A stretch of DNA of 30,334 nt. It comes from an uncultured Eubacteriales bacterium. GTDB lineage: Bacteria > Bacillota > Clostridia > Oscillospirales > Acutalibacteraceae. The position numbers were made by a program, and so were the translations under genes. Below the pieces are notes generated by a model. The model was not told the origin of the DNA. It saw nothing but the letters and a program-made list of their open reading frames with translations, and searched no databases. Below are positions 13,768 to 23,168 of this stretch, in pieces (within the stretch, counting starts at the first letter, position 1; every line of letters starts with the position of its first letter). The DNA lies in contig CAKSHI010000016.1 in NCBI GenBank assembly GCA_934457115.1, positions 1-30,334 of the forward strand. Direction: 5' to 3'.

Positions 13768-16602
13768 TTATAGGTATCCTTCCCAATCCGCAATGTTTTT
13801 ATCGGCATTTTTATCACATAATACAAGATAATACATTGCAAGTTTGTCCTCCTCATTTATTCTTATAACGCTTGTAAAAAGCTTTCTTGCTTCAGTGAAA
13901 CTTCCTTTTATATATAACTCAACAGCCTTTTCAAATAAAGGTTTCGTCGATATATATAAGTTCTTTTCGTGTAGACGAATATTATCGATAAACTCATATA
14001 ACCTAACTGATTGATCACTGTATATGCTCTTTATATGACCTATGAATCTATAATTATACTTTGTATTTTTGCCCAATCCTTGTATAATAGGCTCTAATGC
14101 AAAGTGCTTAACATTAGCCTCGCTCAAATGTTTAATTAGATAATCCATATTCATAATCTCATCTGATACTACACTTATGTTATATCTTTTATCGTTACCG
14201 GTAACACCTATCACGGCACTGCCTTTTCCCAAAAGTACCTTCATGTAGTTGCCGAAGTCATTATTCGCGAAGACTTCCTTAAACTGCATTGATGCCCTAA
14301 CAGCATCCTCAGAGCTTCTCGGGAATAACGCAACCATTCCAAGCCCATCAAACCACTGAATAACACCGTTATTTCTCTCTACAACTGTAAATAGAAGGTC
14401 AAAGTTCTTGTTTAACATATCAAAATATCTGTCTTCGGATATGTTTTTATAAATTTTATGATATCCCTTATCGAAACTTAAATATATGACATTTATTAAG
14501 ATCTTATTTCTGTCATTTAATTTTATATCGGTAATTTGGCGTTTACCTAACAAATATATTAGCTCCATAGGAACAAATTTCATATATTCCTTATTTAACA
14601 CAACCAAATTAGATATATATTGATTCATCCTGTCCGTCATCAAATTAAAGGCTCGTCCTATATCATAAAATTCATCTTTGGATCTAATATTAAGCTTTGT
14701 ATTCCATATACCCTCGCCTATAGCGTCAACACTTGACTTTATTTCCTTTAAAGGGTTAAGTATTACTTTAATAATGATAAAATAGCAAACAAATATTATT
14801 GCAGAAACACTTATAAAAATTAAAATAACCAATGAAAGTGTTTTAAAATAAAAACTATCCCTGCTTTCTGCCTTATTGATACTGCCTTGTATCATTCCTA
14901 TTATATTGCCTTCTGTATCCCTTATAGGTTGAAATACGCTCATCCAAGTACCGTAATTATCTTCAGTTGTATACAATTTTCCCTCTTTTTCGCCGTTGCC
15001 TGATATAAAATCATTCCAGACGTTATAATACACTTCAGAACTTTCTTTGGACTTAGAGTATTCAACAGGATTAGCTAAAAACGTAGCTGATTTAAATGCT
15101 ATTTCCTTGTCATTGTCTAAATAGCCCCTTGCATCAAACGAATATAATTTTCCATCTTTCATTTTATACAATATAATGCAATCGCTTGGTGTATTTCCAA
15201 CCGACCTGGCTTCTAGAAATCCCTCTCCAAATTGCTTGTCGAACGTATTGTAATCCGCACTTAAATAGCCTGACACCGGATCAATTTTAGCAAATAATGC
15301 CCTGTCTATCTTTTCAAGCGTTACCCTTCCTGAGATTTCCTGCTCACCTCTTAAATAATCATCATAACTGCTCACTGATATATTTATAACAACGGATATT
15401 AAGACAATTATCGCTAATGTGTATAAAGGTACAAATGAGGCTACTATTTTAGTTTTTACCTTCATTCCTTCCTTGCATTTCATGATAATCTTAAAGATTA
15501 AAAATAATGCTGCAAAAATAATAACTGATGAAAGAACAAACACAATTACCCTATTAGGCAAAAGTTTTTCTCTAATATTACTTATGAACCCGTTTTGGGC
15601 GCCAAAGTATATGTATTTATCATTTCCTGCATTTTTATATTTTCCATAATACTGGCCTTCTTGTGATACAAATACATGAGTTAAATCCTCAAACTTAATG
15701 TTTTTCTTACTGTCAATTACCGCATCACTGCTATATAAGGTTTCTAAGTGAAGATCACTTCCGGTTAGGTTGTAATAATTACCCGAAATCATATCAGTAA
15801 AAAAGATATGGTCATTTTTATCTATGGAAAGGTCTGCTACAACTATTTCCTTAGATGATGCCGGCGTTACATTAATAAACTGTTTTTGGTCATTCATTGC
15901 AAATATTTCGCCGCTTCTTGTCGAGTATACTACCTTTCCTGATGACGAAACAGCTATACCGCTGACTAAATCTATATTAGATGTAACAAGTGGATCTATC
16001 TCAAAACTTTGTGAGACTTGAGGGCTGTCCTTATCAGTTATATGAGTTGTAAGTATCTCAAACTTATTTCCTCTACCGCAAATTATACTTAAAGTTTGGT
16101 CAATAACTTGTATGTTATATATATAATCAGTTTGAGGTAGAGTCCCCTCCTGCGTAAAATCTACTGTGGCCAAATCCCTCACAAACTCACCGCTTGAGCT
16201 ATATACCGCAACGGTTTCATTTTTTATGCCACCAACCTTTGATTCTTCATCCGGAATTGGAGAAATTTCCTTATCCTTATATAAAACATATATATTTCCC
16301 TGGGAATCAACGTCGAGCTTCCTATATGTTCTGTCTGCTTTCGACTCCGGCTCCTGTAGCCTTTTTGAAAATTGTTTATATCCCTTACTGTCAGTCTTCG
16401 TTATTGAGTAATAACCGTTAGGGTCATCATTTATGAAATAAAAATTATTGTTAAAATCCATCGCATAATCAACTAGAATATTCATCTTGACATCGGTTAT
16501 CAACGGTTCAACAAAAAATGATGTTACTATGCTTACCAACGCAAATATTGGCAAAATCCACTTCCCAATGTTTATTTGTTTAAGTTTATTAAATTTTTCC
16601 AC
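13768..16602 (-). CDS. Membrane receptor with HAMP and degenerate class III cyclase-like domain
   Basis: This 944-residue protein starts at GTG behind a G-rich site. Helices lie at about 14-31, 350-374, 385-411 and 588-615. Residues 32-350 are an extracellular repeat-rich, propeller-like region (QGNIYVLYKD, SGKVVYSTRSGEIFAM, DKNDHIFFTD). Residues 412-580 resemble a Cache-type sensor. A HAMP linker follows (about 614-665), then KFVPMELIYLLGKRQITDIKL, a typical lead-in to class III adenylate/guanylate cyclase domains (about 700-870). The cyclase site is degenerate. The usual FSDIRGF is LSFDKGY, and the second metal Asp of F.GD..MALF is Leu (FDGLGMVALF). I expect no cyclase activity. The C-terminus (885-930) looks TPR-like. 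It may sense an outside cue for the CIS. A ligand cannot be told from sequence. Confidence 0.8.
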   Translation of the reverse strand: MEKFNKLKQINIGKWILPIFALVSIVTSFFVEPLITDVKMNILVDYAMDFNNNFYFINDDPNGYYSITKTDSKGYKQFSKRLQEPESKADRTYRKLDVDSQGNIYVLYKDKEISPIPDEESKVGGIKNETVAVYSSSGEFVRDLATVDFTQEGTLPQTDYIYNIQVIDQTLSIICGRGNKFEILTTHITDKDSPQVSQSFEIDPLVTSNIDLVSGIAVSSSGKVVYSTRSGEIFAMNDQKQFINVTPASSKEIVVADLSIDKNDHIFFTDMISGNYYNLTGSDLHLETLYSSDAVIDSKKNIKFEDLTHVFVSQEGQYYGKYKNAGNDKYIYFGAQNGFISNIREKLLPNRVIVFVLSSVIIFAALFLIFKIIMKCKEGMKVKTKIVASFVPLYTLAIIVLISVVINISVSSYDDYLRGEQEISGRVTLEKIDRALFAKIDPVSGYLSADYNTFDKQFGEGFLEARSVGNTPSDCIILYKMKDGKLYSFDARGYLDNDKEIAFKSATFLANPVEYSKSKESSEVYYNVWNDFISGNGEKEGKLYTTEDNYGTWMSVFQPIRDTEGNIIGMIQGSINKAESRDSFYFKTLSLVILIFISVSAIIFVCYFIIIKVILNPLKEIKSSVDAIGEGIWNTKLNIRSKDEFYDIGRAFNLMTDRMNQYISNLVVLNKEYMKFVPMELIYLLGKRQITDIKLNDRNKILINVIYLSFDKGYHKIYKNISEDRYFDMLNKNFDLLFTVVERNNGVIQWFDGLGMVALFPRSSEDAVRASMQFKEVFANNDFGNYMKVLLGKGSAVIGVTGNDKRYNISVVSDEIMNMDYLIKHLSEANVKHFALEPIIQGLGKNTKYNYRFIGHIKSIYSDQSVRLYEFIDNIRLHEKNLYISTKPLFEKAVELYIKGSFTEARKLFTSVIRINEEDKLAMYYLVLCDKNADKNIADWEGYL

Positions 16603-16623
16603 AACAATTTTTCCCCCTTCTTA

Positions 16624-16652
16624 TTTACTATTCAGTCATAAACATATATAAT
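16624..16652 (+). promoter_or_regulatory. Promoter for the LysM/pseudokinase gene
   Basis: TTTACT (16624-16629), 17 nt, TATAAT (16647-16652), with the start point near 16659 and about 43 nt of leader. It overlaps an opposing candidate promoter at 16641-16668. Confidence 0.5.
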
Positions 16653-16668
16653 AATTATTAATAGTCAA
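16641..16668 (-). promoter_or_regulatory. Promoter for the receptor-MORN genes
   Basis: The minus strand reads TTGACT (16663-16668), 16 nt, TATGTT (16641-16646). It shares bases with the plus-strand promoter, so polymerase binding to one should exclude the other. The -10 is weak. Confidence 0.4.
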
Positions 16669-16701
16669 AATAAACTTTTTAACGAAAGGATTGCGTAAGC
16701 C

Positions 16702-17856
16702 TTGCAAAGGATCAATGATATTTCAAAGTATAAAATAATAGGTACTTTATCAAACAGTTCAGACTTTAGTGCTTGGATTGCTTCTTATATAGATGATAAA
16801 GGAATTAATAAGATGTGTCTTATTAATAGATTTTCTCATAATAAAGCTAATCAGTCAATCTTTAAAGATTTATTTTCATGGTATTCATCTGATAAATGTT
16901 CTAAGGACATGATTAACTTTTTTTCTTCTAAAGATTCCTTTTATGTTATCTTTAACTATACAAAAGGTGAACAACTAGGTGAAAAATTTAGAGTAGATAG
17001 AACAACACTTGATTATCAAACAAGATGCTCTATTTTAAAAAGTACTTTGCTAAAAATAGATAACTTTTCTTCACTACCGATGTACATTACCCTTTGTCTT
17101 GCCGATTATAACAATATCTGCATCGATAACGACAATAATGTTTGTATGGTATATAATCTTTCGAGATTAAAAGAATTTAAAGACGGAAGTCAAGATTTGT
17201 TATACAAAAAACTCTCCGATATAATATCTATTATACTAAATCATGAGCTAAGCGGCAAATATTATGGCCAACTCAAAATTGTATTGGAAAAATGTAATAA
17301 TAACTTGTACTCTTCTATCCCCGAGCTTATTTTTGAACTTGAACGAGCCGAACAAATAGTTTCAAGCAACAATAATAACTTTATAGGGAAAATTAAAAAG
17401 TATATTGAAAACAATAAGGAAAAAGTAAAACGTTACTCCATAATAGGCGGATCGATACTAGCTGTATGTGTATGCATATTCCTAATTCCTTTTGCTATTA
17501 AACTATATAATAGTCAAACCGGTCCTGTTGTAACGGTGGGAAATATAAAATATAATGTCACTTCCGAACAAGAAGCTAAAATTGGCATTAAACCCATTGA
17601 ATTGGATATTTCGTCGGATATAAATGAAGAAGATTTAAACTATGCCGTAAGCAGCGACTCGGGATTATCATCTGAGGACTATGTAGTGCAATACGGAGAT
17701 ACTATAGCAACAATATGTGCAAACAACTACAGCAGTCAAAAATTTGTAACTACTATCGAGACATTTAATAATATCTCAGATGCCGGGCTTGTCTCAGGAA
17801 TGGTAATAAAGCTTCCCAATGAAACAGCTGTTATTAACTATATAGCCTATAAATAA
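16702..17856 (+). CDS. Pseudokinase-like, single-pass membrane protein with extracellular LysM
   Basis: The 384 residues start at TTG. An in-frame stop lies two codons upstream, so no longer frame is possible. The N-terminal region (about 9-215) has the outline of a Ser/Thr kinase without its key residues. YKIIGTLSNSSDFSAWIA stands where the Gly-rich loop would be. ADYNNICIDNDNNVCMVYNL replaces the catalytic and DFG loops. LKIVLEKCNNNLYSSIPELIFELE resembles the kinase C-lobe end. A membrane helix spans 246-268. The outside C-terminus ends in a LysM domain (about 327-372: VVQYGDTIATICANNY to SGMVIKLP), expected to bind peptidoglycan. It is the only plus-strand gene in the CIS locus. I infer a cytosol-to-wall linker, possibly a docking or signalling part of the CIS. 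Confidence 0.7.
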   Translation: MQRINDISKYKIIGTLSNSSDFSAWIASYIDDKGINKMCLINRFSHNKANQSIFKDLFSWYSSDKCSKDMINFFSSKDSFYVIFNYTKGEQLGEKFRVDRTTLDYQTRCSILKSTLLKIDNFSSLPMYITLCLADYNNICIDNDNNVCMVYNLSRLKEFKDGSQDLLYKKLSDIISIILNHELSGKYYGQLKIVLEKCNNNLYSSIPELIFELERAEQIVSSNNNNFIGKIKKYIENNKEKVKRYSIIGGSILAVCVCIFLIPFAIKLYNSQTGPVVTVGNIKYNVTSEQEAKIGIKPIELDISSDINEEDLNYAVSSDSGLSSEDYVVQYGDTIATICANNYSSQKFVTTIETFNNISDAGLVSGMVIKLPNETAVINYIAYK

Positions 17857-17873
17857 AATAAAATTTAACACTT

Positions 17874-17914
17874 ATACATCCCAAAAGCTAAATTAGCCTT
17901 CGGGATGTATTTTT
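17874..17914 (+). terminator. Terminator of the LysM/pseudokinase gene
   Basis: ATACATCCC (17874-17882) pairs with GGGATGTAT (17902-17910), with an inner GCTAA/TTAGC stem, followed by TTTT. It lies 18 nt past the stop, in the gap between the two convergent genes. On the minus strand the downstream T-run is poor. Confidence 0.8.
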
Positions 17915-17926
17915 GTGTCAAAAATC

Positions 17927-19723
17927 TTATTCTTCGGAGCTTACTACTACATAAGCTGAATCATATTTATCTTCAAATTTAACGCTTTGAGCCTTTATTT
18001 CATATACGCCCTCTTTAGACGGTGCAGTATATAGACCGTTGCTGTCAATAGTACCGGCGCCGGACTCAGTAACTGACCAACGTACCTCTTGGTTGCTTGT
18101 ACCCTCAAGTTTAGCCGTAAACCTAATTTGATCCATAGGTTTAATCTTAGTTGTATTAGGTGTTATTATAACCTTTACATTATCATCTATAAGAATTTCT
18201 TCTTCTTTTTCAACTTGAGACGGCTTAAATGCCCACCATCTAATATCTATTGATTGAGCACTTGTCTTTTCTAGAAGTTTTACTCCTATCTTCATAGTTC
18301 CTTTATCAGGATTTGCTATAGCACCTACTTCAACATTTGGAGCTGAAATTGTAAATTCTTCACTTGTGAATACATCACTATCCCCAAATACGAGTACATT
18401 GTCATTATTAGTTAAGTAATTTGCCTTGTTTTCTATAGCAGTTATAATACCTACTTTTCCATATCCCAATCCATGAACAAATTCATAGGTGTAGTAGGAG
18501 TTTCCAACTTTAGGATAGAAACCTAAATTGATTTTCTCTACGCCTGTAACAATATTTTCAGCAGGTATACTGTTACTAACAACCGGAGCTTGTACTACTT
18601 GCTGAACAGGAGCACTGGATCTATGCTCAATTACAGTATGGCTTGAGCTTGATGGTTGACATGAAACCATGCTTAAAGCCTGCAATAAATCATTACTTAG
18701 TAAGTATTGATTGAAAGGATTCTTTCTTATTTCTTCAATAAAATATGTTGATTGGTTAGAAATAATATGGAATTTTGCAAGATAGATGTATTGATCTTCT
18801 TTTTCTTCAATAATCTCATCAAAGTGTTTTGAATAGTACTCTTCGACTATTAGGTCGCGTATAGATCTTGTTGTAACTGTAACAGAGTCTTTTATGTTTT
18901 GTGAGATTCTGTCTCTATCTTGACCGATATCTATTACAAATGAACCTGCATCAATTTCGATATCGCAAAGTGCATCAGAAACTGCATCGCAATTAATGTA
19001 ATAGTCTCTTTTTTCATTCTTATATGCAGATACCTCTGCTTCTTGATAGTCAACATGAAGTTTTGGTTCTCCATTAGCTGCCTTAAAGAATTTTCCTCCA
19101 ATATCAAAACCATATTTAACTGGAGCTGATACATTGTTTTTCTCAAAAATCACAGATACCTTTAGGCTGCTAAGCGGATTAACATACTTAGTTATCTCTA
19201 ATGATAATTTAATGCCGTTTTTGTTGTAAACTGGGATAGTTTTATTTACTAAGTGTACAAGATTTAGATGTTTTGGATCCGGCTCTTTAGAGGTTAGGAA
19301 TAGGTTATAACCTTCGCTAATTCTATTATATTCTTCGCTTACTCCATTGTCCTTTCCTGAACCTGCAACTGAGAATGTGCTTTCTTTAAAACTCTCCTTG
19401 TATTCAATACATAAATACATATCGCCATTTTCTTTGTTCTCTTCAAAACCCTTAATAACACTTAATCTCTTAACGCTGGGCTCCGGGACTACAATTTCAC
19501 GTCCTGCATAGTCTATCGCTATTCCGGATTCTAAAGAAAAGGTTCTGCTGTCTACCAAAAGAACATCCAAACCTGATACAATACCTGCACCATTTAACAT
19601 GCGGTTACCAAGTCTTCTCTTAGAATTAAAATAAACCTGCTCGCTTTCAAAATCTCTTACAGTCATGAGTTTTCCAAAAAAATAGTGGTTACGTTCACAA
19701 GAATAGTATTGTTTATTATTCAT
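17927..19723 (-). CDS. Fibre-like CIS protein with Ig-like C-terminus
   Basis: I prefer the second ATG (19721-19723), which has TGAGG 6 nt upstream. The frame also opens at an ATG four codons earlier. The product is about 598 residues with no signal peptide. Residues 10-80 carry a motif I associate with eCIS-linked proteins: RNHYFFGKLMTVRDFESEQ, then NRMLNGAGIVSGLDV, then SGIAIDYAGREIVVP. The middle is beta-rich with a Ser/Val/Pro linker near 370-395. Residues about 505-598 form a bacterial Ig-like domain (VRWSVTESGAGTIDSNGLYTAP type). It follows the tail protein I gene as the last gene of the upstream block. The position and Ig domain suggest a baseplate-attached fibre or spoke; the receptor-binding role is inference. 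Confidence 0.65.
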   Translation of the reverse strand: MNNKQYYSCERNHYFFGKLMTVRDFESEQVYFNSKRRLGNRMLNGAGIVSGLDVLLVDSRTFSLESGIAIDYAGREIVVPEPSVKRLSVIKGFEENKENGDMYLCIEYKESFKESTFSVAGSGKDNGVSEEYNRISEGYNLFLTSKEPDPKHLNLVHLVNKTIPVYNKNGIKLSLEITKYVNPLSSLKVSVIFEKNNVSAPVKYGFDIGGKFFKAANGEPKLHVDYQEAEVSAYKNEKRDYYINCDAVSDALCDIEIDAGSFVIDIGQDRDRISQNIKDSVTVTTRSIRDLIVEEYYSKHFDEIIEEKEDQYIYLAKFHIISNQSTYFIEEIRKNPFNQYLLSNDLLQALSMVSCQPSSSSHTVIEHRSSAPVQQVVQAPVVSNSIPAENIVTGVEKINLGFYPKVGNSYYTYEFVHGLGYGKVGIITAIENKANYLTNNDNVLVFGDSDVFTSEEFTISAPNVEVGAIANPDKGTMKIGVKLLEKTSAQSIDIRWWAFKPSQVEKEEEILIDDNVKVIITPNTTKIKPMDQIRFTAKLEGTSNQEVRWSVTESGAGTIDSNGLYTAPSKEGVYEIKAQSVKFEDKYDSAYVVVSSEE

Positions 19724-19775
19724 ACAAAACCTCATTTCTCAGTGGATTTAAATTTTATAAATCATACTCCCACTG

Positions 19776-19804
19776 TCTATATGATTTACATTAAAATATT
19801 TCAA
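19776..19804 (-). promoter_or_regulatory. Candidate promoter before the fibre-like gene
   Basis: The minus strand reads TTGAAA (19799-19804), 17 nt, TATAGA (19776-19781), in the 84-nt gap after the tail protein I gene. The match is fair in AT-rich DNA, so it may be chance. Confidence 0.35.
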
Positions 19805-19807
19805 TAA

Positions 19808-20983
19808 CTAGATATTTTGTGATCCTGTTAAGTATATAGCATCAGGTTCATCGCTTGAAGCGTGATTTTCAAGCACAATTTGCTCACTCTTAGATGTATA
19901 AGTATTAACTCCTAAATAGCAGTGATGGTCTAAGTAAATTTCATTATTAAGAACTACTAAATTACATATAGAATCTATAGGCTTCATCATATTAATGATT
20001 CTTAGAAGCTCGGCGTAAGTTTCAGGTCCTATATGATCCTTTGCCGGAATGATAACGCTAAAAACATACTTATTTGATCCATATAGAGTTTCTATATGTT
20101 CTTTTGACTCTCTATAATAGTCATTATTTACAACACTAAATTGTTCAACTATTATAGGTCTTATTCCAATGTAAGTTTCTATCATATCACTCAAGGCCCT
20201 TTTAGTACCCTTCTTTTTATAGATACTAATTACCCTTTTTAATAGTTTTCTAAGTTTTTCTTCACCCCATATATATGAGTTCTCAACAGAAAACCATTGT
20301 GTAAGCCATTCCAAAAAAACTGGATCTGTCTTTTCAGGATCAAATATGACAGGTATATTGTCAATTTCATCCTCAAAGTCCACATATATAGATTGGAATA
20401 TAGACAAATATCTTGCTAAAAAAGTATTTTTGTCTACTCCTCCTCTATATATTTGAGGCAGGTAATTTATAAATGAAATTCTTGGATATTCAATTTTTAG
20501 CTTTTCTATTTTTAACGCCTGGCTGCTATAGTTTATTACTTCCATAGCAAACCAAAGGTATCTTCCCTTAAATTCATATAGAACAAGGTCAGTTGGATTG
20601 TCAAAGGTTTTAGCTCCTAAGGCATTTAAAACCTCAAATTTCATTTGATAATCGATATCCTTGCTTAATAAATACTCATCTAAGTTCATATTTGATATGT
20701 TATGATAGTCTATATCCTTAGGTAAGTCAATTTCAAGACTGTCGCTTGAGTATATCTTAAGTCTTAACTGAACATTTTGCGGTATATCCATATCTATTCT
20801 TAACCTATGCCAAACCGTCTCGGCTTGACCGCTGTCAAATGATGAAGAAATATAGACACCATTTGCAGATGTTTCGCTTTGGGAAAACATCATATCATCT
20901 TTAAATTCAAGATTTTCAATATAACTGTCTTCCTCCCAATCGCTTTGCCTATTTAATATAAAGCACCTGGTCCCCAAACTCAT
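19808..20983 (-). CDS. Phage tail protein I-like baseplate component
   Basis: The 391-residue protein has an N-terminal beta domain (about 40-165) and a C-terminal phage tail protein I (P2 gpI) domain. Diagnostic stretches are INYLPQIYRG (172-181), the acidic helix FEDEIDNIP (203-211), FLEWLTQWFSV (223-233) and YKKKGTKRALSDMIE (255-269). In contractile phages and eCIS this protein sits at the outer baseplate wedge and often helps hold the fibres. It starts at ATG behind AAGGGGG and follows the second baseplate J gene by 24 nt in one transcription unit. The fibre-like gene comes next. Confidence 0.85.
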   Translation of the reverse strand: MSLGTRCFILNRQSDWEEDSYIENLEFKDDMMFSQSETSANGVYISSSFDSGQAETVWHRLRIDMDIPQNVQLRLKIYSSDSLEIDLPKDIDYHNISNMNLDEYLLSKDIDYQMKFEVLNALGAKTFDNPTDLVLYEFKGRYLWFAMEVINYSSQALKIEKLKIEYPRISFINYLPQIYRGGVDKNTFLARYLSIFQSIYVDFEDEIDNIPVIFDPEKTDPVFLEWLTQWFSVENSYIWGEEKLRKLLKRVISIYKKKGTKRALSDMIETYIGIRPIIVEQFSVVNNDYYRESKEHIETLYGSNKYVFSVIIPAKDHIGPETYAELLRIINMMKPIDSICNLVVLNNEIYLDHHCYLGVNTYTSKSEQIVLENHASSDEPDAIYLTGSQNI

Positions 20984-21007
20984 AAAAACACCCCCTTACT
21001 AATATCA

Positions 21008-23149
21008 TTAAATATTTGCACTCTTAATATAATTTATGTCTAGGTTTTCTATATAGTAAACTGCATTTGCAGGCACTATCACATCATCAGCCATGTTTCG
21101 TTTAACATCTGCTCCACTTGTTTCAATATATAGGCTGTCCACATAAGAAACACAATGAAGTTTATCAAGTGTTCCAAATAGATCCCCATAGTATAAAGTT
21201 TGTCCACAATCTCTATTAAGCTTTTCAACAAATTTCATTATTTCATCTGAAATTTCATCAGCACTTTGCTTATAATAAGAGTTTACAACAATTTGACCTC
21301 TTATTTCAAGCCCTACATAAAGTGGTCCGGTCACTTTTACCTGAGTATTAATAAGCCTATAACTATCCAAATAATTCTTTATGTTGTCCTCATAGCTTTT
21401 AAGGTTATTAGGGTTCTTAGGATTTTCATAACCATTTCTAACTACTATGTTTACATCACTTTCATTTTCATTATCCGGAGGTAATACCTTTATATTCTCA
21501 ATTATTAATCCCGGAGTTTGTTTTGCTATTTTTTCAAAATCATCGGCAGTGACAGCCTTTTGATCGTTTTCCAATACATCGGCTGCCCTATTTCTAATAT
21601 CCTCAAACTGATCTGAATCTCTTCCGCCTTTTGCGGGAGTTATTTGATCTATAACCAGTTGGTTAATTAGAGGATTTTGGGATCTTACATTTTTAATCAT
21701 GCCCTCTCTTATATTGGAGTCTTTTCCCTTTGTATATGTAAGAGAGCAAAGAATAATATTGTCTTTTCCCTTTCTTGGAGCCTGACCCATTTCATGATTT
21801 CCAAATAGTATTCTATCTTTTTCAAAATCTAATACATAGTGTTTATCGTACTTACTCGAAGAATAAAAATCGGTAACCTTGTCCCACTTATCAAAGATTT
21901 CAACGCCATCTTTTAGGTAGCCACACATTAATCCAAAGTCGTCGTAACACACATCTTTCAACGGGAATTTCACCATTTGTGATGAGCAGCCCTTGCCGGA
22001 AGCTAAAAGTATCTTTGAACTAACTGCCTTATCGTAAGATATTACCATAACGGCATCATCATCACTGCTTAAATTCTTCGTATATGCTTTAAGGTTTTCA
22101 ACATAGAAGTCTGCTACATTTTCCTTAACCTTTTGCTCAACTCTATAACTATCTATTTCCTTCCATCCGTCTTTATACCTTACATAAACTAAGTGATCTC
22201 CATAAATAGCAAGATTTGATGCTATAGAAAATTTTTCGCCTTGGAAAAGCATATTCTTTTTTACAATAATGTTCTCACACATTGTCGACTTTTGGGTTAC
22301 TTCAAAAACATTTGTCTTGATATTAGTAATCCTTGGAGCAAAGTCATAATTTTGATCCATAAGTTTTGCCCTTATCGAGTAATTTCCATCTAGTGGAAGC
22401 ATTTCACCCTCAATTTCAAATTTAATTGCACCCGAAAATAGGAACTTATGTGTATTATCAAATATAACTCTTACTCTATGCCAGCCTACTGACTTTCCTC
22501 TTCTGCCATAAAATTCCCAAAAAACCTTTGCCATATCTATAAAATCATCGCCGGGCTTTATTGGATTTCTTTTGTATTTATCCTCAAGGAAGGTCTTAAA
22601 GTAAATGCTGAATTTTTGGTCTTTTGAAATAGGTTTATCAAAATTAATTGTGAATGTAGGATGATCGTACCTATTTTCCTTATCATCAAGTTCACCAAAA
22701 ATATTAAAAATTCTTTTATCATCAAAATTTTCACGTTTGACAATCTGTGATTTACCTTTATTTTTAAGCTCAACACTTACAATATTAGAGCTAATTATTT
22801 GTTCTGCACGGTTATTTTCAAAATCCATGTCATCGACATACCATTTTGTACCTTTTGGGATAACTTGATCCTTTAAAACATTTGAAACATGTAAAAGAGT
22901 TTTAGCTCCTTTATTATACTTTCTTTCTATATTTAAAAGATCCAAAAATTTTATTTTGCCGGCATCTTTTATCTCATTAATATGGTCATGCTGTATCACT
23001 TTAAGCCAGGCAAATAGCTCGATTAGGGTAATTCCCGGATCAGATTCCTGAGTATTAGTCCATTCATCGCTCAACTGCGTTATTTGCTTCTTGGCAGATT
23101 CAACAATGTCATCGAAGCTCTGATTGTTTAATTTTTCTAAATCAATCAT
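21008..23149 (-). CDS. Baseplate J-like wedge protein (Afp12 position)
   Basis: The 713-residue cytosolic protein starts at ATG with AAGGAG at 8 nt. The N-terminus (ESDPGITLIELFAWLKVIQHDHINEI) is typical of putative baseplate assembly proteins of the J/gp6 family. The conserved core near residue 507, GGRDSDQFEDIRNRAADVL, is followed by AVTADDFEKIAKQTPG. A central beta-rich insert spans about 130-440. In CIS particles gp6-like proteins form the baseplate ring that opens during contraction. It starts 19 nt downstream of the larger baseplate J gene, whose stop is at 23169. Confidence 0.88.
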   Translation of the reverse strand: MIDLEKLNNQSFDDIVESAKKQITQLSDEWTNTQESDPGITLIELFAWLKVIQHDHINEIKDAGKIKFLDLLNIERKYNKGAKTLLHVSNVLKDQVIPKGTKWYVDDMDFENNRAEQIISSNIVSVELKNKGKSQIVKRENFDDKRIFNIFGELDDKENRYDHPTFTINFDKPISKDQKFSIYFKTFLEDKYKRNPIKPGDDFIDMAKVFWEFYGRRGKSVGWHRVRVIFDNTHKFLFSGAIKFEIEGEMLPLDGNYSIRAKLMDQNYDFAPRITNIKTNVFEVTQKSTMCENIIVKKNMLFQGEKFSIASNLAIYGDHLVYVRYKDGWKEIDSYRVEQKVKENVADFYVENLKAYTKNLSSDDDAVMVISYDKAVSSKILLASGKGCSSQMVKFPLKDVCYDDFGLMCGYLKDGVEIFDKWDKVTDFYSSSKYDKHYVLDFEKDRILFGNHEMGQAPRKGKDNIILCSLTYTKGKDSNIREGMIKNVRSQNPLINQLVIDQITPAKGGRDSDQFEDIRNRAADVLENDQKAVTADDFEKIAKQTPGLIIENIKVLPPDNENESDVNIVVRNGYENPKNPNNLKSYEDNIKNYLDSYRLINTQVKVTGPLYVGLEIRGQIVVNSYYKQSADEISDEIMKFVEKLNRDCGQTLYYGDLFGTLDKLHCVSYVDSLYIETSGADVKRNMADDVIVPANAVYYIENLDINYIKSANI

Positions 23150-23168
23150 CTAATGCACTCCTTACTGT

